Below are positions 25,744 to 34,155 of a stretch of 64,000 bases of DNA, in pieces (positions within the stretch are counted from its first letter, which is position 1; every line of letters begins with the position of its first letter). The notes beneath the pieces were generated by a model, which did no database searches, had not been told where the DNA came from, and saw only the letters and a list, made by a program, of their open reading frames with translations. The stretch spans positions 62,001-126,000 of the forward strand of contig JOGW01000019.1 of the NCBI GenBank assembly GCA_000721375.1. The letters run 5' to 3'. The translations under genes and the position numbers were made by a program. The DNA comes from Streptomyces sp. NRRL B-3428 (GTDB lineage Bacteria; Actinomycetota; Actinomycetes; Streptomycetales; Streptomycetaceae).

Positions 25744-26778
25744 GTGGCTGTACTGCTCTACTACCCGCTGGTGAACCCGCCGGACGAGATCGTCCACCAG
25801 TCCCTGCTGTACTGGGACGGCATTGCGTCGGTGGTGCCCGCGGACCCGGAGATCCGCGAGGCGGCGCTGGGCCGGCAGTTGCGGGACCTCGAGCAGCGCG
25901 AGCTGTACACACCCCTCGTGCTCGACTACGACCTGCTGCCCGGGATCGACCCTCCGGACCACGCCGACCTGGCCCTGCCGGATCAGCAGCACGCCACCGT
26001 CCTGCTCGCCGAGATGGACCGCCTGGCCGCCCGTCCCACCCCTCCGTATCCCACGGTGCCGCCCGAAGCCATCCTGTACCGCACGAAGATCGGCCGCTGG
26101 TTCGAGGACGAGCTGGTCCGCCGGGGGCTCGCCGCACGCATGCCCCGCCGGCCCGGGATGTTCTCGGTGTCCCGGGAAGTGCAGAGCGTCACGGTGTCGG
26201 TGGTGGCGCGCGAACTCTCCCGCCGGGCCGGCCGAGAGCGTGCGGACGGCCGTTCCTTCGTCCCGTACACCGACAACGCGGACGCCTATCGCGCGACCCT
26301 GCGGCCCGCGAACCGATCAGCCGCGCTGGCCTGGGAGATGGAGCTCGGCAGGCTGCTGCCGGTCCCTGCCCCCGGGACGCCGACCGCCGTCGTGCTGGCC
26401 TTCCGCGAGCGGTACGCCGACGAGCGGCTGCGGCTGATGCGCGCCGTGCACCGGCTCCTCGGAGACCTGAGACGCGACTACGAACACCCCGCCGACGTCT
26501 TCGCGCAGCTGCGCAGGGAGCTCGAACAGGCCGTCGCCGACCACCAGTCGGCGCTGCGGGCAAGCCGTACGGCCTGGGTGCACCGCTCAGTGACCGTCAG
26601 CGTGGCCCTGGCCGCGGCGGCCGGTGGCGCACTTCTGCTGCCGGACCTCGGCTGGCTGCTCGGCACCGTCGGTGGCTATGCGCTCAATGTCGCGACACGC
26701 GAGATCCGCCCGGCCCAGATCAAACGGGATGCGCACGACTTCAGTTACCTGCATCGCGTACGCAGCGCGCTGGCGTGA
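25744..26778 (+). CDS. DUF6236-like protein
   Basis: About 344 residues. The start VAVLLYYPLVNPPDEIVHQSLLYWDGIASVVP is the hallmark of DUF6236 proteins (a YYPFxxPP...LLYWD opening), whose function is unknown. The middle contains charged helices including a probable coiled coil (about 240-280, REL and EQA heptads). Residues 285-315 hold one or two hydrophobic helices (SVTVSVALAAAAGGALLL and LGWLLGTVGGYALNV). GTG 25744 is chosen for the GGGGGGACC ribosome site. The next gene follows after 47 nt and is probably cotranscribed. Confidence 0.65.
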   Translation: MAVLLYYPLVNPPDEIVHQSLLYWDGIASVVPADPEIREAALGRQLRDLEQRELYTPLVLDYDLLPGIDPPDHADLALPDQQHATVLLAEMDRLAARPTPPYPTVPPEAILYRTKIGRWFEDELVRRGLAARMPRRPGMFSVSREVQSVTVSVVARELSRRAGRERADGRSFVPYTDNADAYRATLRPANRSAALAWEMELGRLLPVPAPGTPTAVVLAFRERYADERLRLMRAVHRLLGDLRRDYEHPADVFAQLRRELEQAVADHQSALRASRTAWVHRSVTVSVALAAAAGGALLLPDLGWLLGTVGGYALNVATREIRPAQIKRDAHDFSYLHRVRSALA

Positions 26779-26825
26779 CCGGGAAGGAATCGATCCATGT
26801 CGCTCGACTGCCATGGAGGCCTGCG

Positions 26826-27650
26826 ATGCCCCTGAAACGCCACGAAGCCCGGCTCGTCGCGGGCAACCCCTGGACCGCCGAGGTCACCGTGCCCGGTGCC
26901 CGCCGGCCGGACCGCTGCTGGATCGTGCGCGAGGGCGAGCCGATCCTGACCCAAGAGGGTCCGCCGTTACCCGCACCAGTCCTGGGCGACATCGACCGCG
27001 CGCTGGGAGAGGCGGGGTACGTACGCGCGGCCGCGGCGCCGGCCGGAGGTCTGGTGGACGGCGCCACGTTCGAAGTGATCGACTTCCGCTCCGGTGGCGC
27101 CGAGCAGGACGCCGCGGCCGCCGAACATGCCGCCACCGAGCTGGCGTTGGCCCGCGGTGCGAAAGCGGTCGTCATGACGGTCCGGGCAGGCGACGTACCC
27201 CGGCTGCGCGCGGCGCTGGCCGAGGCGCTACCGGCAGTGCGCGGTGACCGGATGGCGGCGTACGTCCAGTACGTGGACCGCCGTCTGGACGCTGCCACGA
27301 CGGACGTCCGGATCACGGCGTGGGTCCACCAGTTGTTCCTCATGGCCCTGCGCGGGACGATCCCGCCGCGGGCCGGGGACGCCCCCGGACCGGACGCCGC
27401 GGCCGAGGTGGGGCGGCTGATCGACCACGCACAGCAGGCCCGGTTCAGCACAGGCCCCTGGCCCGCCCCACGCGAGGCCCTCAAGGCCGCCCTCCGCCAA
27501 GCCCTCACCCTGCCCGGCGAGGAAGGCCTCGCCGCCCGCGACGAACTGCTCGACATCGTCGGCCGGTTCGTCGCGGCCCACAGGACCGCGACCCGTGCCG
27601 ACGACGCCGAGCAGCAACGCCTCCAGGCCGGGCGGGACGGCCACCCCTGA
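26826..27650 (+). CDS. Uncharacterised protein with a TTA leucine codon
   Basis: A 274-residue alanine-rich soluble protein of no family I recognise. It opens with MPLKRHEARLVAGNPW and has no signal peptide or membrane span. Codon 48 (26967-26969) is TTA, the rare codon read by the bldA tRNA in Streptomyces, so expression may be tied to development. ATG 26826 has GGAGG 6 nt upstream. It follows the DUF6236-like gene closely and ends 3 bp from the convergent SDR stop. Confidence 0.7.
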   Translation: MPLKRHEARLVAGNPWTAEVTVPGARRPDRCWIVREGEPILTQEGPPLPAPVLGDIDRALGEAGYVRAAAAPAGGLVDGATFEVIDFRSGGAEQDAAAAEHAATELALARGAKAVVMTVRAGDVPRLRAALAEALPAVRGDRMAAYVQYVDRRLDAATTDVRITAWVHQLFLMALRGTIPPRAGDAPGPDAAAEVGRLIDHAQQARFSTGPWPAPREALKAALRQALTLPGEEGLAARDELLDIVGRFVAAHRTATRADDAEQQRLQAGRDGHP

Positions 27651-27653
27651 CCG

Positions 27654-28385
27654 TCAGGCCGCGTAGCCGCCGTCCACGGCGAACTCGGCGCCCGTGACGT
27701 AGGCCGACTCCTCGCCCGCCAGCCACCCGACCAGCGCGGCCACTTCCCCCGCGGCCCCGTAGCGCCCCAGAGCCGTCATCGCCGCCTGCGGCTCGGCGAA
27801 CGGCCCGTCCGCCGGGTTCATGTCCGTGTCGATCGGCCCCGGGTGCACGACGTTCGCGGTGATGCCCCGCCCGCCCAACTCCCTTGCCAGCGCCTTGGTC
27901 AGACCGATCAGCGCCGTCTTGCTCATCGCGTACAGCGTTCCGCCGGGACTCGGCACCCGCTGGGCCATGCAGCTGCCGATGGTGATGATCCGCCCGCCCC
28001 GGCCGAGGCGGACCGCGGCGGCCTGCGTGGTCAGGTAGGTGGAGCGGATGTTGACGTCGATCACCTGCTGCACGGTCTCGGCCGACAGGCTCTCCATCGG
28101 CCCGATCGCTCCGACGCCGGCGTTGTTGACCAGGATGTCGAGCCGTCCGAACGCGCCGACGGTCTCTTCGACGGCCGCGACCGCCGCCGCCGGATCCGCC
28201 GCGTCGGCCCGCAGCGCGAGACCGCGGCGCCCGGTCGCCTCGATCTTGGCGACCACCTCACGGGCGGCGTCCTCGGCCCGTACGTACGTGATCACCACGT
28301 CGGCGCCGTCCTGGGCGAGCTCCACCGCGATCGCCGCGCCGATCCCCCGGCTGCCGCCGGTCACCAGGGCCACCTTGCCGTTCAT
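27654..28385 (-). CDS. SDR family oxidoreductase
   Basis: A 243-residue classical short-chain dehydrogenase/reductase. TGGSRGIG (9-16) binds NAD(P), NNAG (about 88-91) stabilises the sheet, and IGS plus YAMSK supply the catalytic Ser, Tyr and Lys. An Arg after the glycine motif and AEDAA acidic stretch leave cofactor preference open. ATG 28385 has AAGGAG at 7 nt. Substrate unknown. It diverges from a DMT exporter across a 238-bp region containing a 19-bp tandem repeat. Confidence 0.9.
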   Translation of the reverse strand: MNGKVALVTGGSRGIGAAIAVELAQDGADVVITYVRAEDAAREVVAKIEATGRRGLALRADAADPAAAVAAVEETVGAFGRLDILVNNAGVGAIGPMESLSAETVQQVIDVNIRSTYLTTQAAAVRLGRGGRIITIGSCMAQRVPSPGGTLYAMSKTALIGLTKALARELGGRGITANVVHPGPIDTDMNPADGPFAEPQAAMTALGRYGAAGEVAALVGWLAGEESAYVTGAEFAVDGGYAA

Positions 28386-28458
28386 GTCCGTCTCCTTCGT
28401 TTCACCGAACTTGTTACGTCTTCAATGAAAATGGGCGGTGGGCCGGAAGGCTGGCGGG

Positions 28459-28515
28459 GATCGGACGCCAAGGTGCGGATCGGAAGCCATGGTGCGGATC
28501 AGACGCCATGGTGCG
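28459..28515. repeat. Three tandem 19-bp repeats between the SDR and EamA genes
   Basis: Units at 28459-28477, 28478-28496 and 28497-28515 follow the consensus GATCGGACGCCATGGTGCG with one or two substitutions each. Each contains a GCCATGG or GCCAAGG core. The rest of the 238-bp spacer shows an inverted repeat GTCTCCA (28592-28598)/TGGAGAC (28614-28620) just before the EamA start. Confidence 0.85.
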
Positions 28516-28623
28516 CCCGCACCGTGAGACCCCTCTACCGGCGGCGATCATGCGCGGATACGGTGAGCGCGCCCCTGTGAGAGCCGCCGAAGTCTCCACA
28601 TCGACCAGTTCGTTGGAGACCTC

Positions 28624-29529
28624 TTGTCGACGCTCGCCGTGCCCGCAGTGGACACCCCCCGCCGCGCCTGGCTGACCGATCTGCCCGTGCTGCTCGTCGC
28701 CGTCGTCTGGGGCGCGAGCTATCTCGCGGCCAAGGGCATCACGACCACGCACACCGTCGTCGCGGTGCTCGTCCTGCGGTTCGCGCTCGTCCTGCCGGTC
28801 CTCGTCATCGCGGGATGGCGCCGCCTTCGCGCGCTGCAGGCGGCGCAGTGGCGGGGAGCGGGGATCCTCGGACTGATCCTCGGCGGGATCTTCCTCCTGG
28901 AGACATACGGGGTCGTCCATACGTCGGCGACGAACGCGGGCCTCATCATCAGCCTCACCATGATCTTCACGCCGCTCGCCGAGGCGGCACTCCTGCGCAG
29001 AGCCCCCTCCCGCGCCTTCCTCGGAGCCGCGGCGCTCTCCGTCCTCGGCGTCGTGCTGCTCACCCAGGGCGGTGGCTTCACCGCGCCCTCGCTAGGTGAC
29101 TTCCTGATCCTGCTCGCGGCCCTGGCGCGTACGGTCCATGTCCTCGCGATGGCCAGGATCCGGGCGGTCCAGGAGGCCGATTCGCTCTCCTTGACCACGG
29201 TCCAACTCGGCACGGCCGTGCTGCTGTTCGCCGTGCTCGCCGCGACCGGCACCGGCGCCTCACCGTGGTCCGCGGCCGCGGACTTCGGCCCCGGCGAATG
29301 GGCGGGCCTGGTCTTCCTCTCGGTCTTCTGCACGCTCTTCGCGTTCTTCGTCCAAATGTGGGCCGTCCGCAAGACCTCACCGTCCCGCGTCAGCCTCCTC
29401 CTGGGCACGGAACCGCTGTGGGCGGCGGCGGTGGGCATCGCACTGGGCGGTGAACGGCTGGGCGCGCTCGGTCTGGTGGGGGCGGCGCTGGTCCTGGTGG
29501 GCACCGCCTGGGGGCGCCGGGCCGCGTGA
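28624..29529 (+). CDS. EamA/DMT family transporter
   Basis: A 301-residue inner-membrane protein with two EamA repeats of five transmembrane helices. The first contains VVWGASYLAAKGI (the signature W-G-x-x) and the second ends in LLLGTEPLWAAAVGIALGGERLGALGLVGAALVLVGTAW. Members export amino acids, drugs or metabolites; cargo not predictable. TTG 28624 is the start, with GGAG 7 nt upstream that also forms part of the inverted repeat GTCTCCA/TGGAGAC. Confidence 0.9.
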   Translation: MSTLAVPAVDTPRRAWLTDLPVLLVAVVWGASYLAAKGITTTHTVVAVLVLRFALVLPVLVIAGWRRLRALQAAQWRGAGILGLILGGIFLLETYGVVHTSATNAGLIISLTMIFTPLAEAALLRRAPSRAFLGAAALSVLGVVLLTQGGGFTAPSLGDFLILLAALARTVHVLAMARIRAVQEADSLSLTTVQLGTAVLLFAVLAATGTGASPWSAAADFGPGEWAGLVFLSVFCTLFAFFVQMWAVRKTSPSRVSLLLGTEPLWAAAVGIALGGERLGALGLVGAALVLVGTAWGRRAA

Positions 29530-29558
29530 TAGCGTCCCGGTCGATCGAGGGGGTTTGC

Positions 29559-29864
29559 ATGTGGGATTACCTGACGGCTTACGCCAAGTACGCGCAGCGG
29601 CGTCGTACGACGGGCGTCGTGCTTCTTGGCATCGCCGGAGTCGTCTGGACGGTTCTCGCGTACCGGCTGTTCCTCTCGCCCGAGGAGATCGAGCTGTACG
29701 AGGACGACCGGACGACGTTCGCCGCGAGCGACTTCAAATGGCTGGCGTGCTCGGTCCCCGTCGGCATCGCCGGCGCCGTGCTTTACACCATCGGAACCAT
29801 CCAGCTCAGCGTCCGCGAGTACGTCGCGGAGCACCATGAGCAGTCGAAGATGAAGCAGAGCTGA
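29559..29864 (+). CDS. Small two-span membrane protein, paralogue of the next gene
   Basis: A 101-residue protein with a juxtamembrane YAQRRRTTGVVLL segment, a first helix (about 17-37) and a second (about 65-85), and short charged tails. I recognise no family. The following gene has the same layout, including an AQRRR-x2-GVVLL motif. ATG 29559 has GAGGGGG about 6 nt upstream; a possible -10 TAGCGT overlaps the end of the EamA gene. Confidence 0.8.
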   Translation: MWDYLTAYAKYAQRRRTTGVVLLGIAGVVWTVLAYRLFLSPEEIELYEDDRTTFAASDFKWLACSVPVGIAGAVLYTIGTIQLSVREYVAEHHEQSKMKQS

Positions 29865-29877
29865 CCGGGGGAGCATC

Positions 29878-30258
29878 ATGGACGCCGATATCGCGTACGA
29901 CCTCGACTTCCGTACGCAGGCGCAGCGGCGCCGGGGTTCGGGGGTCGTGCTGCTCCTGATGGCCGGAGCTCTGTGGATCTGGTCGGGGTTCCTGTTGCTG
30001 CGTCCCGTCCCCCATCCGTTCGAGGACTGCCGCCCACCCGCCTTCGCGTTCGACCACGTCGTCGAGCGGTGCTCCACAGGCGACTTCGTCGGCTTCCCCG
30101 TGTTCCTGATCGCCCTGGCGCTTCCGCTGGCGGTCTTCGGCGCCATGATCTACTCGGCGGCCACCACGCGGCTCGACATGAGCGAGCACCTGACCGCGAT
30201 GCAGGGCCTGGCCGACAAGCAGCGGCGCAAGCAGGGCGGTTCAGGCGCCGCCGGATGA
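29878..30258 (+). CDS. Small two-span membrane protein, paralogue of the previous gene
   Basis: A 126-residue protein: QAQRRRGSGVVLLLMAGALWIW (start of helix 1), an outer loop with two cysteines (ECR-like FEDCRPP and VERCSTG) that could form a disulfide, helix 2 (VFLIALALPLAVFGAMIY), and a basic tail. ATG 29878 has GGGGGAG 6 nt upstream, and 13 nt separate it from its paralogue. Its last 18 bp overlap the end of the convergent response-regulator gene, which leaves no room for a terminator. Confidence 0.8.
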   Translation: MDADIAYDLDFRTQAQRRRGSGVVLLLMAGALWIWSGFLLLRPVPHPFEDCRPPAFAFDHVVERCSTGDFVGFPVFLIALALPLAVFGAMIYSAATTRLDMSEHLTAMQGLADKQRRKQGGSGAAG

Positions 30259-30909
30259 CGGGGACACCAGACCTGTCTCGTACGCGATGATCACCAGCTG
30301 GACGCGATCACGCGCCGACAGTTTGGCGAGCAGGCGCGCCACATGGGCCTTTGCCGTGGCGATGCTGATGAACAGTTCCGAGGCGATCTCGGCATTGGAC
30401 AGACCGCGGCCCACCAGTGTGAGGACCTCTCGCTCGCGTTCCGTGACGCCCGCGAGCTCCCGCTTCGGACGCGCCTGTTCGGGGCGCGAGGCGAACTCCG
30501 CGATCAGCCGACCGGTCACGCTCGGCGCGATCAGACCGTCGCCGCCCGCGACCACCCGGATCGCCGAGAGGATGTCGTCGAGCGCCATGTCCTTGACCAG
30601 GAAGCCGGACGCACCCGCCCGCAGCGAGCCGTAGACGTACTCGTCGTCGTCGAAGGTCGTGAGCATCAGCACGCGGGTGGCCGGGTGCGCGGCGGTGATA
30701 CGGCCCGTCGCCTCGATGCCGTCCATACCGGGCATACGGATGTCCATCACGACCACGTCGGGCGCGAGTTCACCGGTCAGCCCGACCGCCTCCGCACCCG
30801 TGCCCGCCTCGCCCACCACCTCGATGTCCGGGGCGTCGGCGATCAGGACCCGAAGGCCGCTGCGGACCAGCGGCTGGTCGTCGGCGAGCACCACTCGTAC
30901 GGCTGTCAT
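30241..30909 (-). CDS. NarL/LuxR family response regulator
   Basis: A 222-residue regulator. The receiver domain has the acidic pair in VLADDQPL, phospho-acceptor Asp in VVVMDIRMPGMDG (Asp about 54), Thr in MLTTFDDD and Lys in LVKDM. The LuxR-type helix-turn-helix is ELAGVTEREREVLTLVGRGLSN and following AEIASELFISIATAKAHVARLL. Its ATG overlaps the kinase stop by 4 bp. Its probable target is the divergent ABC exporter. Confidence 0.93.
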   Translation of the reverse strand: MTAVRVVLADDQPLVRSGLRVLIADAPDIEVVGEAGTGAEAVGLTGELAPDVVVMDIRMPGMDGIEATGRITAAHPATRVLMLTTFDDDEYVYGSLRAGASGFLVKDMALDDILSAIRVVAGGDGLIAPSVTGRLIAEFASRPEQARPKRELAGVTEREREVLTLVGRGLSNAEIASELFISIATAKAHVARLLAKLSARDRVQLVIIAYETGLVSPSSGGA

Positions 30910-32093
30910 CGTGCCTCCACCGGAATCGGCAGCCGGGCCGTCACCCGGAAGCCGCCTTCGGGGCGCGGCCCCGCTTCGAACATGCCGTGCAGCAGCGAGA
31001 CGCGCTCCCGCATCCCCACGAGTCCGTACCCCTCGCCGCCGACCGCCGCGCCGCGCCCGTCGTCGGTGACGGCCAAGGTCAGCTCCCCGGCGCCGAAGAC
31101 GACGCAGACGCGGCAGTCGGGCACCCCCGCGTGCCGTACGACATTGGTGACGGCCTCCTGGACGATGCGGTACGCGGAGAGCTCCAACTCCGGTGGCAGC
31201 GCCCGCTGCTCACCTTCGCGGACCAGCTCCACCAGGACACCCGCGTCCCGGGCCGCCGCCACGAGCCGGTCGAGGTCCGCGAGTCCGGGCGCGGGGTCGA
31301 GCGGCGCGCCCTCCGACGCACGCAGCGCGCCGAGCATCCGGCGCAGCCCCGACAGCGTCTCGCGGCTGGTCGACTCGATCGCGCCGAGCGCGTTGCGGGC
31401 CTCGGCCGGCTGGGTCTCGATGACGCGTCGGCCCACCCCCGCCTGGATCGCGATGATGCCGATGCTGTGCGCCACCATGTCGTGCAACTCGCGGGCGATC
31501 CGCAGCCGTTCGGCGATCACGGCCTGCGCGGCGGCCTGCTCGCGCAGGGCCCGGGCGTGCCGGCTGCGCTCGGCGACCGAGTAGCCGACGAGCCAGGCGG
31601 TGACCAGCGCGAGGATGAGCGTCAGGACGGTGCTCACCGTGTCGTCGGCGCCGGGGCGGTAGTACGGGACGGCGCCGACCTGTGCCGCGAGCGCGATCAC
31701 GGCAGCCGCGACCGACCAGCGGCGCGGCCGGGCCGCGGCCAGGTATCCCACCGCGAGGTCAGTGAAGAGCGCCTGCAGATAGGCGATCTGCCAGCCCTGG
31801 CCCTGATCGAGGGTGACCGATCCGGCGCCCGGCGGGGCGATCACCGTCGCCGCGAACGAACCGGCCACGAGAAGCAGCAGTGCGGGCTCCGGACGGCGAA
31901 GCAGCAGCGGCACGATCAGGACCGCGAGCAGGGCGGACGGGATCAGGCGCGCGCCGGTCAGCTCGGGTTCGTTCGCCGCGGCGATGAACAGGAGTACCGG
32001 GTACGCAACCCCCGCACACCAGGCCGACGCCTCCACGGCCACCGCACGTCGGGACCGTACGGTCTCAGGGCCGGCGGTGGGGACGGCGCTCAT
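30906..32093 (-). CDS. Sensor histidine kinase, HisKA_3 (NarL-type) family
   Basis: A 395-residue kinase. The N-terminal half has about five to six transmembrane helices with very short loops, suggesting it senses something within or near the membrane. The dimerisation box is RIARELHDMVAHSIG with the phospho-His, followed by a HATPase domain (EAVTNVVRHAG N box, VTDDGRGA, GYGLVGMRERV). Coupled to the downstream response regulator and divergent from an ABC-2 exporter, an arrangement typical of membrane-stress or peptide-efflux control. Confidence 0.92.
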   Translation of the reverse strand: MSAVPTAGPETVRSRRAVAVEASAWCAGVAYPVLLFIAAANEPELTGARLIPSALLAVLIVPLLLRRPEPALLLLVAGSFAATVIAPPGAGSVTLDQGQGWQIAYLQALFTDLAVGYLAAARPRRWSVAAAVIALAAQVGAVPYYRPGADDTVSTVLTLILALVTAWLVGYSVAERSRHARALREQAAAQAVIAERLRIARELHDMVAHSIGIIAIQAGVGRRVIETQPAEARNALGAIESTSRETLSGLRRMLGALRASEGAPLDPAPGLADLDRLVAAARDAGVLVELVREGEQRALPPELELSAYRIVQEAVTNVVRHAGVPDCRVCVVFGAGELTLAVTDDGRGAAVGGEGYGLVGMRERVSLLHGMFEAGPRPEGGFRVTARLPIPVEAR

Positions 32094-32266
32094 GCGGCGC
32101 TCACGCGGCGGCCGGCGGTGGGGTGGCTCTCATGCCGTGATCATAGGCGGGCGCCCGGCGACCGGACATCGGCCTGACGGCTTACGCCCACGGGCTACCC
32201 CGCCCCCGCCGAATGTGCCCGGCGGCCCGATGCCGCAGGGCCCCCGTCCCGGCGAGTGTGGAGCAC

Positions 32267-33190
32267 GTGATCGAAATCAGCGAACTCACCAAGCGCTACG
32301 GGGACACCACTGCCGTACGCACCCTGTCCTTCACCGTCCGCCCGGGTCAGGTCACCGGGTTCCTCGGACCGAACGGCGCCGGGAAGACCACCACCCTGCG
32401 CATGCTCCTCGGCCTGAACACCCCCACATCGGGCACGGCCACGATCGACGGCCGTGACTTCGGTTCCGTCCCGAGAGGGCTGCGGCACGTCGGCGCCCTC
32501 CTCGACGCCCAGGACGTCCACGGCGGCCGCACCGCACGGGCCCATCTGACGGCGCTCGCCGTGAGCAACGGCATTGCGCGGTCCCGGGTCGGCGAGGTCC
32601 TCGACGAGGTGGGCCTCACGGAGGTCGCGGGCCGACGGATCGGCGGCTACTCGCTCGGGATGAAGCAGCGCCTGGGCATCGCGGCAGCCCTGCTCGGCGA
32701 CCCACCGGTGCTGATCTTCGACGAGCCGCTCAACGGTCTCGACCCCGAAGGGGTGCTCTGGCTGCGCTCCTTCCTTCGGGAACTGGCCGCCGAAGGCCGT
32801 ACCGTCTTCGTCTCCAGCCACCAGATGTCCGAGATGGAGCTCTGCGCCGAGCAGTTGATCGTCATCGGCCGCGGTGCGCTGATCGCCGCGGAGAGCCTCA
32901 CCGAGTTCGCGGCCCGCGGTACGGGGCAGGGCGTACGGGTGCGGGCGCGCGAACCCCGACGGTTCGTCTCCGCGTTGCTCGCCGACGGCGGCGAGGTGGA
33001 CAGGGCCGAAGCGGACGCCGCACGGGATCTGTTCACGGTGACCGGCCTTACGGCCGACCGCATCGGAGAGCTCGCCCTGCGGCACGGCGTCGTGCTCGGC
33101 GAACTCACCCCGCTGAACGCCTCGTTGGAGCAGGCCTTCATGGAACTGACCGCCGACAGCGTCGACTACCTCGCGGGAGAAGCCCGATGA
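32267..33190 (+). CDS. ABC-2 type exporter ATP-binding protein
   Basis: A 307-residue ATPase of the drug/bacitracin exporter group: Walker A GPNGAGKTT, signature YSLGMKQRLGIA (the variant seen in BcrA-like proteins), Walker B VLIFDEPLNGLD and H-loop SSHQMSEME. A C-terminal extension of about 85 residues follows. GTG 32267 follows GGAG; GTG 32258 in the same frame is possible. It overlaps the permease start by 4 bp and diverges from the HK/RR pair. Confidence 0.92.
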   Translation: MIEISELTKRYGDTTAVRTLSFTVRPGQVTGFLGPNGAGKTTTLRMLLGLNTPTSGTATIDGRDFGSVPRGLRHVGALLDAQDVHGGRTARAHLTALAVSNGIARSRVGEVLDEVGLTEVAGRRIGGYSLGMKQRLGIAAALLGDPPVLIFDEPLNGLDPEGVLWLRSFLRELAAEGRTVFVSSHQMSEMELCAEQLIVIGRGALIAAESLTEFAARGTGQGVRVRAREPRRFVSALLADGGEVDRAEADAARDLFTVTGLTADRIGELALRHGVVLGELTPLNASLEQAFMELTADSVDYLAGEAR

Positions 33191-34023
33191 CCACTGCGGT
33201 GTGCACAGCCGCCCCCGCCCGTTTCCGCCACCTCCTGGCCGCGGAGTGGATCAAATTCTGGTCGCTTCGCTCGACGTACTGGGTGCTCGGCGTGGGCGCG
33301 CTCGTGGTCGTCGGCATCAACGCCAACTCGGCCCGCTCCAACGCCGACCGGCTCGCCAACCAGCCGGCCCTGCCACCGGACCGGCCGGCACCCGACCCCG
33401 CGTACTCCTTCGACGCCATGCACACCGCCTTCCTCGACCCGGCCTGGCAGATCCTCATGATCGTGGCGTGCAGTGTCGGGGCGATCGCCGTGTTCGGCGA
33501 GTACACCAGCGGTCTGGTGCGTACGACGTTCACGGCCGTCCCCGACCGGCGGGCCGTCGTCCTCGCGAAGGTCGCGGTGGTGGGCGCGGTGATGACGGGT
33601 GTCGGCGCGGTGGTCGCGGCGGCCTCCTTCGGACTGACGCAGGCGCTCCTCAAGGACCACGGCGGGGCGTCCATCACGGATCCGGGCGCGTTCAGGGCGG
33701 TCGCCGCCTCCGCGCTGCTCGCCCCGCTCAGCGCCATGATCGGCATGGCGCTCGGCGCCGTCGTTCGCCATGCCGCGGGCAGCATCGTCGGCGCGATCGT
33801 CACACTGCTGCTTCTGCCGGTCCTCTTCCAGGGCGAGACCTACCGCTGGGTCGCCGAGATCGGCAACGCGATGCCGCTGAGCGCCTGGGAGGCGCTGACC
33901 GGGGCGCACTGGGGCCCGGAGAAGTACCCGGTGAGCGTCACCGAGGCATGGGTGGTCTTCGCCGGGTGGGCGGTGGGCTCGGTGGTGATCGCGGTGGCGG
34001 CGGTCGGACGCAGGGACGTGTGA
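33187..34023 (+). CDS. ABC-2 type exporter permease
   Basis: A 278-residue membrane protein with about six transmembrane segments, beginning with the usual cytoplasmic AEWIKFWSLRSTYW motif. A large first outer loop (NQPALPPDRPAPDPAYSFDAMHTAFLD) precedes the second span. It pairs with the preceding ATPase; ATGA overlap shows translational coupling. Substrate likely hydrophobic or peptidic, by analogy only. A strong hairpin closes the operon. Confidence 0.9.
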   Translation: MTTAVCTAAPARFRHLLAAEWIKFWSLRSTYWVLGVGALVVVGINANSARSNADRLANQPALPPDRPAPDPAYSFDAMHTAFLDPAWQILMIVACSVGAIAVFGEYTSGLVRTTFTAVPDRRAVVLAKVAVVGAVMTGVGAVVAAASFGLTQALLKDHGGASITDPGAFRAVAASALLAPLSAMIGMALGAVVRHAAGSIVGAIVTLLLLPVLFQGETYRWVAEIGNAMPLSAWEALTGAHWGPEKYPVSVTEAWVVFAGWAVGSVVIAVAAVGRRDV

Positions 34024-34071
34024 GGCGCCGGGTGGCGCTCCTGAGCGCCCTGTCGAGATGTGTGAAATGAG

Positions 34072-34112
34072 TGGCGGTGAACTCCCGGACAATTCACGGG
34101 AGTTCACCGCCA
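34072..34112 (+). terminator. Terminator after the ABC exporter operon
   Basis: A perfect 16-bp stem, TGGCGGTGAACTCCCG (34072-34087) and CGGGAGTTCACCGCCA (34097-34112), with a 9-nt loop. It is followed closely by a -35-like TTGACA (34119-34124) for the ribonuclease gene. Confidence 0.9.
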
Positions 34113-34155
34113 TCGACGTTGACACGTCCTGGTCTACGCGCGTCATCCTAGGTGC

